This document shows, in pieces, positions 1-5,937 of a stretch of DNA of 7,351 nt. Made by a program: the position numbers and the translations under genes. Source of the DNA: an uncultured Methanobrevibacter sp. Lineage in GTDB: Archaea; Methanobacteriota; Methanobacteria; Methanobacteriales; Methanobacteriaceae. Each line of letters begins with the position of its first letter. Position 1 is the stretch's first letter. The notes beneath the pieces were generated by a model. The model was given only the letters and a program-made list of their open reading frames with translations, searched no databases and had not been told where the DNA came from. Where the stretch lies: positions 1 through 7,351 of the forward strand of contig NZ_CALCYR010000294.1 of the NCBI RefSeq assembly GCF_937906425.1, read 5' to 3'.

Positions 1-1
1 T

Positions 2-367
2 ACTAATTTGATTAATACTGTAAATAATGATTTATCTACTAGAATTACCGATGAGACTGAAAGTCTTACAAGCCTAATTAACAATGTAAATAGTGAGCTT
101 TCTACTCAAATCACAAATACTAACAATGAATTGACAACTCAGATCAATAACAACAAAGAAGAACTCAATACTCAAATTAATAACAACAAAGAAGAACTTA
201 ACACTCAGATTAATAACAATAAGGAAGAACTTAATAATCAAATAACAGAGAATAAAAATGAATTAACTACTCAAATCAACCAGGTTCAGTCAGATATGGC
301 TAAATATGAAGTTAAAGAAAACTCTGATGGAACATATACTCTTATAATTACAGACCCAACAGAATAG
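2..367 (+). CDS. C-terminal part of a hendecad-repeat coiled-coil protein, 5' end outside the window
   Basis: The frame is open to the left edge, so the true start is not in the window; a TTG at 8 is only an internal codon. About 122 residues are visible. From the TTG-numbered residues 3 to 90 the protein is eight consecutive 11-residue units ending in TQI or a variant, the best being NNNKEELNTQI. Spacing of Leu/Ile in 11-residue units is the mark of a right-handed or straight coiled coil. A short non-repetitive tail (KYEVKENSDGTYTLIITDPTE region) closes it. Such stalks occur in phage tail fibres and bacterial surface proteins; which one this is cannot be decided. Its stop codon overlaps the ribosome binding site of the next ORF, so the two were probably co-transcribed. 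The codon style and product look bacterial (Firmicutes-like) or phage, not like the methanogen genes further right. Confidence 0.7.
   Translation, partial: TNLINTVNNDLSTRITDETESLTSLINNVNSELSTQITNTNNELTTQINNNKEELNTQINNNKEELNTQINNNKEELNNQITENKNELTTQINQVQSDMAKYEVKENSDGTYTLIITDPTE
14..277 (+). repeat. eight 33-bp tandem repeats encoding 11-residue hendecads
   Basis: 264 bp divide exactly into eight 33-bp units in the reading frame. The three units from 146 to 244 are nearly identical at DNA level (aat aac aac/aat aaa/aag gaa gaa ...), which suggests recent copy-number change. The outer units are more diverged. Confidence 0.8.
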
Positions 368-377
368 AGGTGTGCGT

Positions 378-1067
378 ATGAAAAATGTTATAAAAAAGAC
401 CTTTATTTTGCTCTTAACACTATGTATTTTGGCACCGACAACAGATATTACGGTTTTCGCTGAAGAAGATACAACTGTTAAAAATGTAAATGATCTTGAT
501 AATTCAGTAGTGCCACATACACATATTTATCAGACCATGTATGATGATACATATCACTGGCAGCAGTGTATTACCTGCGGAAATATTACTAATAAAACAA
601 CTCATACACTAAAGGGTAATGGCGGTTCGAAGACTTATTGTGAAAATGGCTATTATAATACAATGGTAATGTCCTATTCAGTTAAGTTTGCTTCATCATT
701 CTATGCTCCATTCAGGGAAGCTGCATGTTCCGCTCCATCTGCAGGAAATAGAAAATCCTATCAAATGGATCCTGCAAATGCACGTGAAGCCTTAAGGGAA
801 GCTGAACTTGATGTAATTGAAGGAGCCGACTTCCTGATGGTAAAACCTGCATTGCCTTGCCTTGATATTATAAAATCAGTTAAGGACAACTTTGACTTGC
901 CTTTGGTAACATATAATGTTAGCGGAGAGTATTCAATGATAATGGCCGGAATTGAAAACGGTTATTTAACTGAAGATGCAATTATGGAAGCTTTATTGTC
1001 CATTAAAAGGGCAGGAGCTGATTTGATTATTACCAATTTCGCTCCTTATGCTTTGGATCATTTATAA
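378..1067 (+). CDS. composite ORF: secreted-protein N-terminus joined in frame to the C-terminal part of HemB
   Basis: I choose ATG 378 because AGAGGT at 366-371 sits 6 nt upstream; the GTG at 372 lies inside or next to that site. Residues 1-29 are a classic signal peptide: basic MKNVIKK, hydrophobic FILLLTLCIL, and a VFAEE cleavage-like end, as in Gram-positive bacteria. Residues about 47-88 hold HTHIY, then HWQQCITCG and a further HT, a Cys/His pattern seen in repeated modules of Firmicutes surface proteins. From about residue 89 (position 642) the sequence becomes HemB and stays so to the stop. A signal peptide on a cytoplasmic tetrapyrrole enzyme makes no biological sense, and the HemB half that should come first is missing. 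I therefore take the ORF as a chimera, most likely from assembly. A true recombination event is less likely but not excluded. The first 264 bases would be a truncated, unidentified exported protein. Confidence 0.75.
   Translation: MKNVIKKTFILLLTLCILAPTTDITVFAEEDTTVKNVNDLDNSVVPHTHIYQTMYDDTYHWQQCITCGNITNKTTHTLKGNGGSKTYCENGYYNTMVMSYSVKFASSFYAPFREAACSAPSAGNRKSYQMDPANAREALREAELDVIEGADFLMVKPALPCLDIIKSVKDNFDLPLVTYNVSGEYSMIMAGIENGYLTEDAIMEALLSIKRAGADLIITNFAPYALDHL
636..668. other. chimeric junction between bacterial/phage-like and methanogen sequence
   Basis: Left of here the reading frame encodes an exported Cys/His-motif protein; right of here it encodes HemB. HemB alignment by eye holds from MSYS (669) and plausibly back to ENG (642), so the breakpoint lies between. 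ENGYYNT could belong to either parent, so a short shared stretch may have seeded the join. Confidence 0.7.
642..1067 (+). pseudogene. hemB: porphobilinogen synthase (delta-aminolevulinate dehydratase), C-terminal part only
   Basis: HemB condenses two 5-aminolevulinate molecules to porphobilinogen, the precursor of F430, corrinoids and siroheme in methanogens. The fragment starts around ENGYYNTMVMSYSVKF and covers about 141 residues of a usual 320-330. Both Schiff-base lysines of the family are present: the one in SYSVKF (residue 103 of the composite ORF counted from ATG 378) and the one in LMVKPA (residue 156). Other family signatures are FYAPFREAA, RKSYQMDPAN, NVSGEYSMI and IKRAGADLIIT. The N-terminal half of the TIM barrel, with the metal-binding and first substrate-site residues, is absent from the window. 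The fragment cannot be active as shown, but nothing in the retained part is damaged, so the intact gene probably exists in the source genome and was lost at the junction. The CitG-family gene follows on the same strand. Confidence 0.9.
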
Positions 1068-1091
1068 ATTATACTATTTTGGAGAAAATTA

Positions 1092-1109
1092 ATGATTAAG
1101 AACTTATGA
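1092..1109 (+). CDS. possible five-codon leader ORF (MIKNL) after hemB
   Basis: GGAG at 1081-1084 lies 7 nt before an ATG followed by four codons and TGA. It is in the hemB-to-CitG spacer. It could be a leader peptide or simply chance; there is no amino-acid bias pointing to attenuation. Confidence 0.15.
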   Translation: MIKNL

Positions 1110-1149
1110 TTGGATTCTCAGATTAAGTAAATTTGGAAAATTAAAAGAA

Positions 1150-1256
1150 ATTTATTTGATTTGGTGCATTTAGGTAAAGTATTAGAGAATTTATTTGATT
1201 TGATGCATTTAGGTAAAGTATTAAGAGATTTATTTGATTTGATGCAATTTGGGAGA
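1150..1256 (+). repeat. 39-bp direct repeat, 2.7 copies, running into the ribosome binding site of the CitG-family gene
   Basis: Units begin at 1150, 1189 and 1228, an exact 39-bp period. Each contains TTTATTTGATTTGRTGCA followed by TTTAGGTAAAGTATTA in the first two. The third unit is cut short and its equivalent of TTTAGGTAA has become TTTGGGAGATAA, which is the actual Shine-Dalgarno. The array has stops in its frames and is not coding. The rest of the 196-bp spacer shows a TATA-like TTTATAAATTATA right at the hemB stop, otherwise nothing. Confidence 0.8.
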
Positions 1257-1263
1257 TAATTTT

Positions 1264-2163
1264 ATGGAAGCAAAAGAAATTGCAAAATTGGCTCAATTGG
1301 CTTCAGTTCTTGAAGTCAGCGGTTATCCGAAGCCTGGAAATGTTCATAGAACCCGTAACTATGATGATATGGTTTTTGAAGATTTTATCATTAGTGGGGT
1401 TGTTATTGGAAACACTATGGAAGAGGTGGCTAGTCAAGCAAAATCATTGGATGAGCCTTCTGGTGCAGAATTAGGTAAATATATTCTTCAATCAGTAAGT
1501 GAAACCGACAAGTGGATTGCAAACAACACAAATCTTGGTATTATGATGATGTGCATTCCAATTGCAGCAGCCGCTTCAATAAGTGATTCCTTTGATGAAA
1601 TTCAGGAAAATATAGCTAAGTTAATGGATGCAACAACTGTAGATGATGCATGCAACCTTTATGATGCAATAAACATTGCAGATGCTGGCGGAATGGGAGA
1701 TCAGGACGAATTTGACGTAATGAGTGAAAAGGCCAAGGACGAATTGCGCGCTAACAATCAAACAATGTTTGATGTTTTAAAAATCTCTGCAGGATGGGAC
1801 AGATTGGCAAATGAGCTTACTTCAAAAATGCCTGTTTGTTTTGATATAGGTTTTCCTTGCTTTATTAATGTATGGAACAATTGTGAAGATGTTGATGTTA
1901 TCAACAAGGCTACAGTATTAACTTTCATGACAATATTATCTGAAATTCCAGACACTCTTATTTCAAGAAAGTATGGGGATGAAATAGCCCAATCAGTTAG
2001 TGACAAGGCTAAGGAAGTATTGTCCTTTAAGGATGATTGTGACTTTAAGGAAAAACTATTGGAATTTGATGATTATCTTTATGAAAATAAGTATAATCCT
2101 GGAACCACTGCTGATTTAACTGCAGCATCCATATTTTTAAGTTATTTGTCTAAAGAGTTTTAG
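1264..2163 (+). CDS. CitG/MdcB-family protein (triphosphoribosyl-dephospho-CoA synthase-like), archaeal group
   Basis: Start ATG 1264 is set by GGGAGAT at 1251-1257, 6 nt upstream; a TTG at 1249 is in frame but would sit on that site. The 299-residue protein carries the family signatures in order: YPKPGNVHR (21-29), DFIISG (40-45), NTNLGI (88-93), TTVDDACNLYDAINIADAGG (124-143), SRKYG (234-238) and NPGTTADL (278-285). In bacteria CitG/MdcB makes the 2'-(5''-triphosphoribosyl)-3'-dephospho-CoA precursor of the citrate lyase or malonate decarboxylase prosthetic group from ATP and dephospho-CoA. No citrate lyase or malonate decarboxylase gene is near, and methanogens of this order are not known for either, so the archaeal substrate is uncertain. 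It follows hemB and precedes pheS on the same strand, but long gaps flank it. Family assignment is firm; function is open. It should be cytoplasmic, with no signal peptide. Confidence 0.9.
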   Translation: MEAKEIAKLAQLASVLEVSGYPKPGNVHRTRNYDDMVFEDFIISGVVIGNTMEEVASQAKSLDEPSGAELGKYILQSVSETDKWIANNTNLGIMMMCIPIAAAASISDSFDEIQENIAKLMDATTVDDACNLYDAINIADAGGMGDQDEFDVMSEKAKDELRANNQTMFDVLKISAGWDRLANELTSKMPVCFDIGFPCFINVWNNCEDVDVINKATVLTFMTILSEIPDTLISRKYGDEIAQSVSDKAKEVLSFKDDCDFKEKLLEFDDYLYENKYNPGTTADLTAASIFLSYLSKEF

Positions 2164-2187
2164 TTCTCTTTAGATTAATCACTTTCT

Positions 2188-2309
2188 TCTTTTTTTATTT
2201 TTTTATTTTTTTTCATTTTTTAATTTAAGTCTTGTTTTTTATTTTTTTATTTTTTTATTTTTTTTTCATTTTTTAATTTAAGTCTTGTTTTTTATTTTTT
2301 TATTTTTTT
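2188..2309 (+). terminator. oligo-T terminator region of the CitG-family gene
   Basis: Starting about 25 bp after the stop codon, the coding strand is almost pure T with single A or C interruptions, including runs of 7-9 T. Archaeal RNA polymerase terminates at such runs without needing a hairpin. The tract is duplicated, giving several chances to stop. Confidence 0.7.
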
Positions 2310-2340
2310 CATTTTTTAATTTAATTCTTGTTTTTTATTT
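2214..2340 (+). repeat. three direct repeats of a T-rich unit with a conserved AATTTAAGTCTTG core
   Basis: Copies start at 2214, 2267 and 2310 (spacing 53 and 43). Each reads CATTTTTTAATTTAA(G/T)TCTTG and then oligo-T of variable length; the third copy has AATTCTTG. The variable part is the T/A spacer, which fits slippage or unequal exchange. Confidence 0.75.
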
Positions 2341-2517
2341 TTAAGAATTTTTATTCCTTTTTACAATTTTTTATCAGTTCTATTTAGATTTTTTTAAAAT
2401 CTTTTATTCAATTTAACTACTTTTTTATAAAATTCATAACTTATTTTCAATGTTTTAAATATATTTATTAATTAGATTAGAGAAATATTATAATATTATA
2501 AAATAATGAATAATTTT
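2341..2517. other. AT-rich spacer without recognisable gene
   Basis: Part of the 494-bp gap between the CitG-family gene and pheS. Stops occur in every frame and I see no GC-rich island that would suggest a structured RNA. Confidence 0.6.
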
Positions 2518-2526
2518 TTATTAAAA

Positions 2527-2622
2527 ATTTATGCTATAAATTAATTTTTAATTTATTTTTCATTAAAATTTATACTTATAAATTAATTTATTTTAATTTT
2601 CATTAAATTTATACTTATAAAT
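2527..2622 (+). promoter_or_regulatory. three palindromic TATA-like sites at about 40-bp spacing upstream of pheS
   Basis: ATTTATACTTATAAAT occurs at 2568-2583 and 2607-2622 (39 bp apart), a perfect 7-bp inverted repeat around CT. A shorter variant, ATTTATGCTATAAAT, is at 2527-2541. The last copy ends 35 bp before the pheS ATG and could supply the TATA box, giving a short leader; GGTG at 2649-2652 is the ribosome binding site, 5 nt from the ATG. The upstream copies may be duplicated promoters or an operator array. The palindrome partly follows from AT content, so a regulatory role is inference. Confidence 0.5.
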
Positions 2623-2657
2623 TATTATTTAATTTAAAATTCACATCTGGTGTTTAG

Positions 2658-4205
2658 ATGAGTGACAATGTAAATAAAATAATTAATGAATTACATATTT
2701 ATGAAAAAAAGCTCTTGAAGGAGTTGGAAAAAGACGAAGATGCTACTCCTGAAGAAATTGCTGAAAATTCCGGATTAAACATTAAATCCGTTATGAGTGC
2801 AGCAGGATCTCTTGCATCAAAAGACATTATTCAAGTTCATAAAGATGTTGAAGAGAAGTTTAGTTTAACTGAAGACGGTAAAAAATATGCTGATATCGGA
2901 CTTCCTGAACGTAGAATTCTCAAGGCATTGGAAGACAAGAAACAGATTGCCATGAAAGACTTGGCTAGTTTGGACAATCTTGACAAGAAGGAAGTAAACA
3001 TTTCCATCGGTTGGCTGGTTCGTAAAAGTTGGGCTAAAATCGATAAGGGTGTAGTTAATATTACTGAAGTCGGTGAAGATGCCTTAAATAAGGCTGGGGA
3101 TGACGAATCCTTACTTGATACATTTAAGCAAAAGGCACAACTATCCAAGAATCAATTGTCTGAAGACATGCTTAATGGTTTGGCTGCCCTTAAAAACAGG
3201 AAAAACCTTATCAAGGAAGAAAAACTCACATCTCACAGTTTTTCATTAACTGATTTAGGAAGAAAAATCAATGAAACCGGTTTCACCCTTGAGGAGGAAG
3301 CTACTCAACTTACCCATGAGCAGCTTAAAGATGATTCCTGGAAGGACTTAAGATACAGGCCTTATGACATCAATGCAGAATATCCTATTTTCTTTGCAGG
3401 TAAGGAACATCCTTTAAGGAGAATCATTCAGGAAATTAGGGAAATCTTCTTAAATCTTGGTTTTGCTGAAGCAAACGGTAACATTCTTGATTCTGCATTC
3501 TGGAATTTCGATTCACTTTTCCAACCTCAAGACCATGCTGCAAGGGAAATGCAGGACACTTTCTATGTCAAGAATCCATTGACCTGTGACTTGCCGGATG
3601 ATGCTCTTGTTGAAAGGGTTGCAAAAACTCACGAGGATGGTGGAAACACCAATTCTGATGGTTGGGCTTATGATTGGAATGCTGATATTGCACGCCAATC
3701 AGTTTTAAGAACTCACACAACAGGAATTTCCACAAAGGCTTTGGCAAGTGAAGAACTTCCTATCAAGATGTTTTCAGTTGGAAGGGTATTTAGAAGAGAA
3801 ACCTTTGACTATAAGCATTTGCCTGAATTCCATCAGGTTGAAGGTCTTGTTGCAGCTGAAGGAATCAATTACCAAAACTTGCTTGGAACCTTAAAGGAGT
3901 TCTACAAGCAATTAGGTTTTGAGGTAAGATTCAGGCCGGCTTATTTCCCATACACATATCTCTCAACAGAATGTGAGATTTATCTTGAGGAAAAGGAAAG
4001 CTGGATTGAATTAGGGGGATGCGGAATGTTTAGACCAGAAGTTTTAGAGCCTTTAGGAGTTAAGACTCCTGCTTTAGCATTTGGTTTAGGTATTGAACGT
4101 CTTGCTATGATTAGATATGATTTATCTGACATTAGAATGTTGTATAAAAGTGATATTAGCTGGTTAAGGGAAGTTCCTTTGGACAATGGAATTAAGCTTG
4201 ATTAG
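2658..4205 (+). CDS. pheS: phenylalanine--tRNA ligase alpha subunit, archaeal type
   Basis: Catalytic subunit of the heterotetrameric PheRS, which activates Phe with ATP and charges tRNA-Phe in the cytoplasm. The 515 residues match archaeal/eukaryotic alpha subunits. Residues 1-210 form winged-helix DNA-binding-fold repeats: EEIAENSGLNIKSVMSAAGSLASKD (33-55), then KDLASLDNLDKKEVNISIGWLVRK (100-123) and a third copy. The class II catalytic core follows, with motif 1 around 250-283, FQPQDHAAR (288-296), RTHTT (351-355), motif 2 FRRETFDYKHLPEFHQVEG (378-396), ELGGCGMFRPEVLEPLG (451-467) and motif 3 GLGIERLAMI (476-485). All key elements are intact. Start ATG 2658 follows GGTG by 5 nt. The beta-subunit gene (pheT) is not in the window, as is common in archaea. 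Flanking gaps of 494 and 220 bp suggest it is transcribed alone. Confidence 0.97.
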   Translation: MSDNVNKIINELHIYEKKLLKELEKDEDATPEEIAENSGLNIKSVMSAAGSLASKDIIQVHKDVEEKFSLTEDGKKYADIGLPERRILKALEDKKQIAMKDLASLDNLDKKEVNISIGWLVRKSWAKIDKGVVNITEVGEDALNKAGDDESLLDTFKQKAQLSKNQLSEDMLNGLAALKNRKNLIKEEKLTSHSFSLTDLGRKINETGFTLEEEATQLTHEQLKDDSWKDLRYRPYDINAEYPIFFAGKEHPLRRIIQEIREIFLNLGFAEANGNILDSAFWNFDSLFQPQDHAAREMQDTFYVKNPLTCDLPDDALVERVAKTHEDGGNTNSDGWAYDWNADIARQSVLRTHTTGISTKALASEELPIKMFSVGRVFRRETFDYKHLPEFHQVEGLVAAEGINYQNLLGTLKEFYKQLGFEVRFRPAYFPYTYLSTECEIYLEEKESWIELGGCGMFRPEVLEPLGVKTPALAFGLGIERLAMIRYDLSDIRMLYKSDISWLREVPLDNGIKLD

Positions 4206-4206
4206 G

Positions 4207-4250
4207 CATTTAAAATCATTTTAATGAATAAATAACTGTTTTGATTTTTT
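4207..4250 (+). terminator. short hairpin and T-run after pheS
   Basis: CATTTAAAAT (4207-4216) and ATTTTAATG (4218-4226) are complementary apart from one bulged base, directly after the stop codon. An oligo-T run comes at 4245-4252. In archaea the T-run alone would suffice. Confidence 0.45.
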
Positions 4251-4328
4251 TTAATGCATTTTAACTTAAATTAAAACTTTATTTTTGTTTTGATTTTTTT
4301 TTAATGCATTTTAACTTAAATTAAAACT
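4237..4328 (+). repeat. two near-identical direct repeats (49-bp period) between pheS and the exonuclease III gene
   Basis: The 42-bp stretch at 4237-4278 recurs at 4286-4328 with only one extra T in the homopolymer. Each has TGTTTTGA, a T8-T9 run, TAATGCATTTTAA and CTTAAATTAAAACT; the segment TTTTAACTTAAATTAAAA has complementary ends. It works as a doubled oligo-T terminator at least. The remaining 97 bp to the next gene are AT-rich, with a TATA-like TTTTTATAG near 4357-4364. Confidence 0.85.
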
Positions 4329-4425
4329 AATTTATTTATTTAACTCTTTTTTTATTTTTTATAGTTTTTTGCTTATTTATTTAATTTTTATAATTTTTTT
4401 AAATTTAATTTATTTAGGGGTTTTT

Positions 4426-5202
4426 ATGACAAACATTAGACTTATTTCATGGAATGTAAATGGTATTAGGGCAATTCATAGAAAAGGTTTTCTTGATTGG
4501 TTTAATGAGGAAAAGGCAGATATTGTAAACTTGCAGGAAACCAAGGCTCAAATAGACCAATTGCCTAAAAAATTAATAAATATTCCAGATTACACAAGTT
4601 ATTTCCATTCAGCTGAGAGAAAGGGATACAGCGGTGTGGCCACATACACTGCAATCGAACCTGAAAAGGTCTACAATGGAATGGGAATTGAAAGATTTGA
4701 CACTGAAGGAAGATTATTGAGATTGGATTTTGAAAAGTTCATCCTTATGAACATCTATTATCCGAATGGTGGAAACGGTGAAGAAAGATTACAATATAAG
4801 CTTGATTTCTATGATGCATTCCTTGATTATACAAATGATTTAAGGGATAATGGTCATAATCTTGTTATTTGCGGTGACTTAAACACTGCCCACAAGCCAA
4901 TCGACCTTGCACATCCTAAGCAAAATGAGAAAACTTCCGGATTTTTACCTGTTGAAAGAGAGTGGGTGAGCAAGTTTTTGGACAATGGCTATATTGATAC
5001 ATTTAGAATGTTTCATGAAAATGAGGCTGAAAAATATACTTGGTGGAGTTATAGAACAAATGCAAGAGCACGTAATGTCGGATGGCGTTTGGACTACTTC
5101 TTTGTTAATGAAGAGTTCAGGGACAATGTAAAGGATTCCTATATATTGTCTGATGTCCAGGGTTCTGATCACTGTCCTATTGCACTTGAACTAAAACTCT
5201 AA
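4426..5202 (+). CDS. xth: exonuclease III family AP endonuclease, Mth212-like (possible DNA-uracil endonuclease)
   Basis: Mg-dependent DNA repair nuclease that nicks 5' of abasic sites. ATG 4426 is chosen because AGGGG (4416-4420) lies 5 nt before it; a TTG at 4369 would add an implausible all-hydrophobic extension. The 258 residues have every catalytic signature: ISWNVNGIRA (7-16, Asn10), LQETKA (36-41, Glu38), NIYYPNG (109-115), ICGDLNTAH (148-156, Asp151 and Asn153), WRLDYFFV (220-227, Asp223) and SDVQGSDHCPI (242-252, Asp248-His249). It resembles Methanothermobacter Mth212 as I recall that sequence, including Lys125 in RLQYKLDFYDAF. Mth212 also cuts next to deoxyuridine, replacing a missing uracil-DNA glycosylase, and Lys125 has been tied to that activity. 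Transfer of this activity here is inference. It stands alone, convergent with the downstream regulator gene. Alternative: plain ExoIII. Confidence 0.95.
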   Translation: MTNIRLISWNVNGIRAIHRKGFLDWFNEEKADIVNLQETKAQIDQLPKKLINIPDYTSYFHSAERKGYSGVATYTAIEPEKVYNGMGIERFDTEGRLLRLDFEKFILMNIYYPNGGNGEERLQYKLDFYDAFLDYTNDLRDNGHNLVICGDLNTAHKPIDLAHPKQNEKTSGFLPVEREWVSKFLDNGYIDTFRMFHENEAEKYTWWSYRTNARARNVGWRLDYFFVNEEFRDNVKDSYILSDVQGSDHCPIALELKL

Positions 5203-5267
5203 TTTTCTTTATTTATTAATTTGGATAGTATACTTGCTTTTCTTATTTAGTTCAATAAAGAAAATTA
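5200..5267 (+). terminator. 14-bp perfect inverted repeat starting in the exonuclease III stop codon
   Basis: TAATTTTCTTTATT at 5200-5213 is the exact reverse complement of AATAAAGAAAATTA at 5254-5267, with a 40-nt loop, followed by a T6 run. It may be a 3'-end stem of the mRNA or a termination site for transcripts from either side of this convergent pair. Confidence 0.5.
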
Positions 5268-5300
5268 ATATTTTTTAAAGATTTTAAATTCTTTAATTTA

Positions 5301-5420
5301 TTTTTTTTTAAAATTAAATTTATTTTTCTCAATTTTTAAGAATTCTTTTAAATTTAATTTCTTTTTTCTCAATTTTTAAGAATTATTTAAAAATTAAATT
5401 TATTTTTCTCAATTTTGAGA
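5301..5420. repeat. three 40-bp tandem repeats in the convergent xth-regulator gap
   Basis: Units 5301-5340, 5341-5380 and 5381-5420 have an exact 40-bp period. Shared core: AAATTTAATTT or AAATTAAATTTA, then TTTTTCTCAATTTTTAAG. The last unit ends in TCTCAATTTTGAGA (5407-5420), a perfect 6-bp inverted repeat around TT; the earlier ones are diverged at that point. The T-runs on the plus strand can end xth transcription. The rest of the 274-bp gap holds nothing I recognise. Confidence 0.8.
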
Positions 5421-5476
5421 TTTGCTTTTATTTCTTCTTTTATAAGAATAAAATTTATTTTTAGGGATTAATCTCT

Positions 5477-5758
5477 TTAATTTTTTTGTTTTTCCTGTTT
5501 TAACAATTCCTTTGAGATTAGTTTTCCCTTGTCAGTTAGCTTATACAATCTCCCTCTTTTTTCTTTAGGATTTAATAGATAAACCAGATTCTTTTCCTTT
5601 AATTGCTTTAAGGATCTGCTAACTGTATTGATGTGGACATCAGTAATTTCAGCAATGTCTGTTGGTTTTAAAGCATCATTTTTCAATGCCTTAAAAACTT
5701 TTGTCCTATTTACGGATAATTTTACATATTCTATTAAAACTATGTCCTCATCATGCAT
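5477..5758 (-). CDS. small winged helix-turn-helix transcriptional regulator (MarR/ArsR-like fold, archaeal)
   Basis: A 93-residue single-domain protein. Residues 11-30 (EYVKLSVNRTKVFKALKNDA) give the first helices. KPTDIAEITDVHINTVSRSLKQLKEKNLV (31-59) is the helix-turn-helix with recognition helix around HINTVSRSL. NPKEKRGRLYKLTDKGK (63-79) is the beta wing with the RGRLYxLTxKG signature of archaeal regulators. The tail is lysine-rich. There is no ligand-binding or metal-binding domain (no Cys), so it likely binds DNA as a dimer and reads a signal through partners or expression level. Start: TCACC at 5766-5770 (GGTGA on the minus strand) is 7 nt before the ATG. It is convergent with xth. 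Its 790-bp upstream region is full of repeat arrays and palindromes that could include its own operators; that link is inference. Its target is unknown. Confidence 0.85.
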   Translation of the reverse strand: MHDEDIVLIEYVKLSVNRTKVFKALKNDALKPTDIAEITDVHINTVSRSLKQLKEKNLVYLLNPKEKRGRLYKLTDKGKLISKELLKQEKQKN

Positions 5759-5765
5759 ATTGCCT

Positions 5766-5825
5766 TCACCAAAAATCTTATTTTTTTGTGAATGAATCGT
5801 GGGATTTGTATAGATATATTTTTTA
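5766..5825 (-). promoter_or_regulatory. candidate promoter and ribosome binding site of the wHTH gene
   Basis: On the minus strand TTAAAAAATATATC (5813-5826) looks like an archaeal TATA element about 56-68 bp before the start codon, which would give a leader of roughly 30 nt. GGTGA at 5766-5770 is the Shine-Dalgarno. Confidence 0.4.
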
Positions 5826-5850
5826 ACCCTTGATTCTTTATTTTTTTAAT

Positions 5851-5883
5851 ATAGTCCTATTTTTTTAATAAATAGTAAACTAT
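5851..5883. promoter_or_regulatory. imperfect inverted repeat upstream of the wHTH promoter
   Basis: ATAGTCCTATTT (5851-5862) faces AAATA (5870-5874) and ACTAT (5879-5883), complementary except for unequal spacers. It lies some 30 bp upstream of the TATA-like element, where a regulator could bind. Weak, given the AT content. Confidence 0.3.
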
Positions 5884-5937
5884 ATGTTAAAATTAGTTTT
5901 TCTCTTTAATAAACTTAATATCCTTAAATTAAACACT

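Noticed and set aside
372..380. GTG start at 372 for the composite ORF
   Set aside because: It leaves no ribosome binding site, since AGAGGT ends at 371; ATG 378 has correct spacing.
642..1067. Genuine degraded hemB pseudogene
   Set aside because: The retained part has intact catalytic lysines and no frameshift or stop, which argues for an abrupt artificial join over gradual decay; the pseudogene label only marks that it is incomplete here.
1249..1263. TTG start at 1249 for the CitG-family gene
   Set aside because: It overlaps the GGGAGAT binding site that serves ATG 1264.
1758..2006. Minus-strand ORF of 82 codons inside the CitG-family gene
   Set aside because: No family resemblance, and it lies wholly antisense to a well-supported gene; the same applies to the minus-strand ORFs within pheS and xth and the plus-strand ORFs over the HAD gene.
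4369..4425. N-terminal membrane segment on the exonuclease III homologue from a TTG start
   Set aside because: The hydrophobic run is translated AT-rich spacer; the family starts near the ISWNVNG strand and AGGGG supports ATG 4426.
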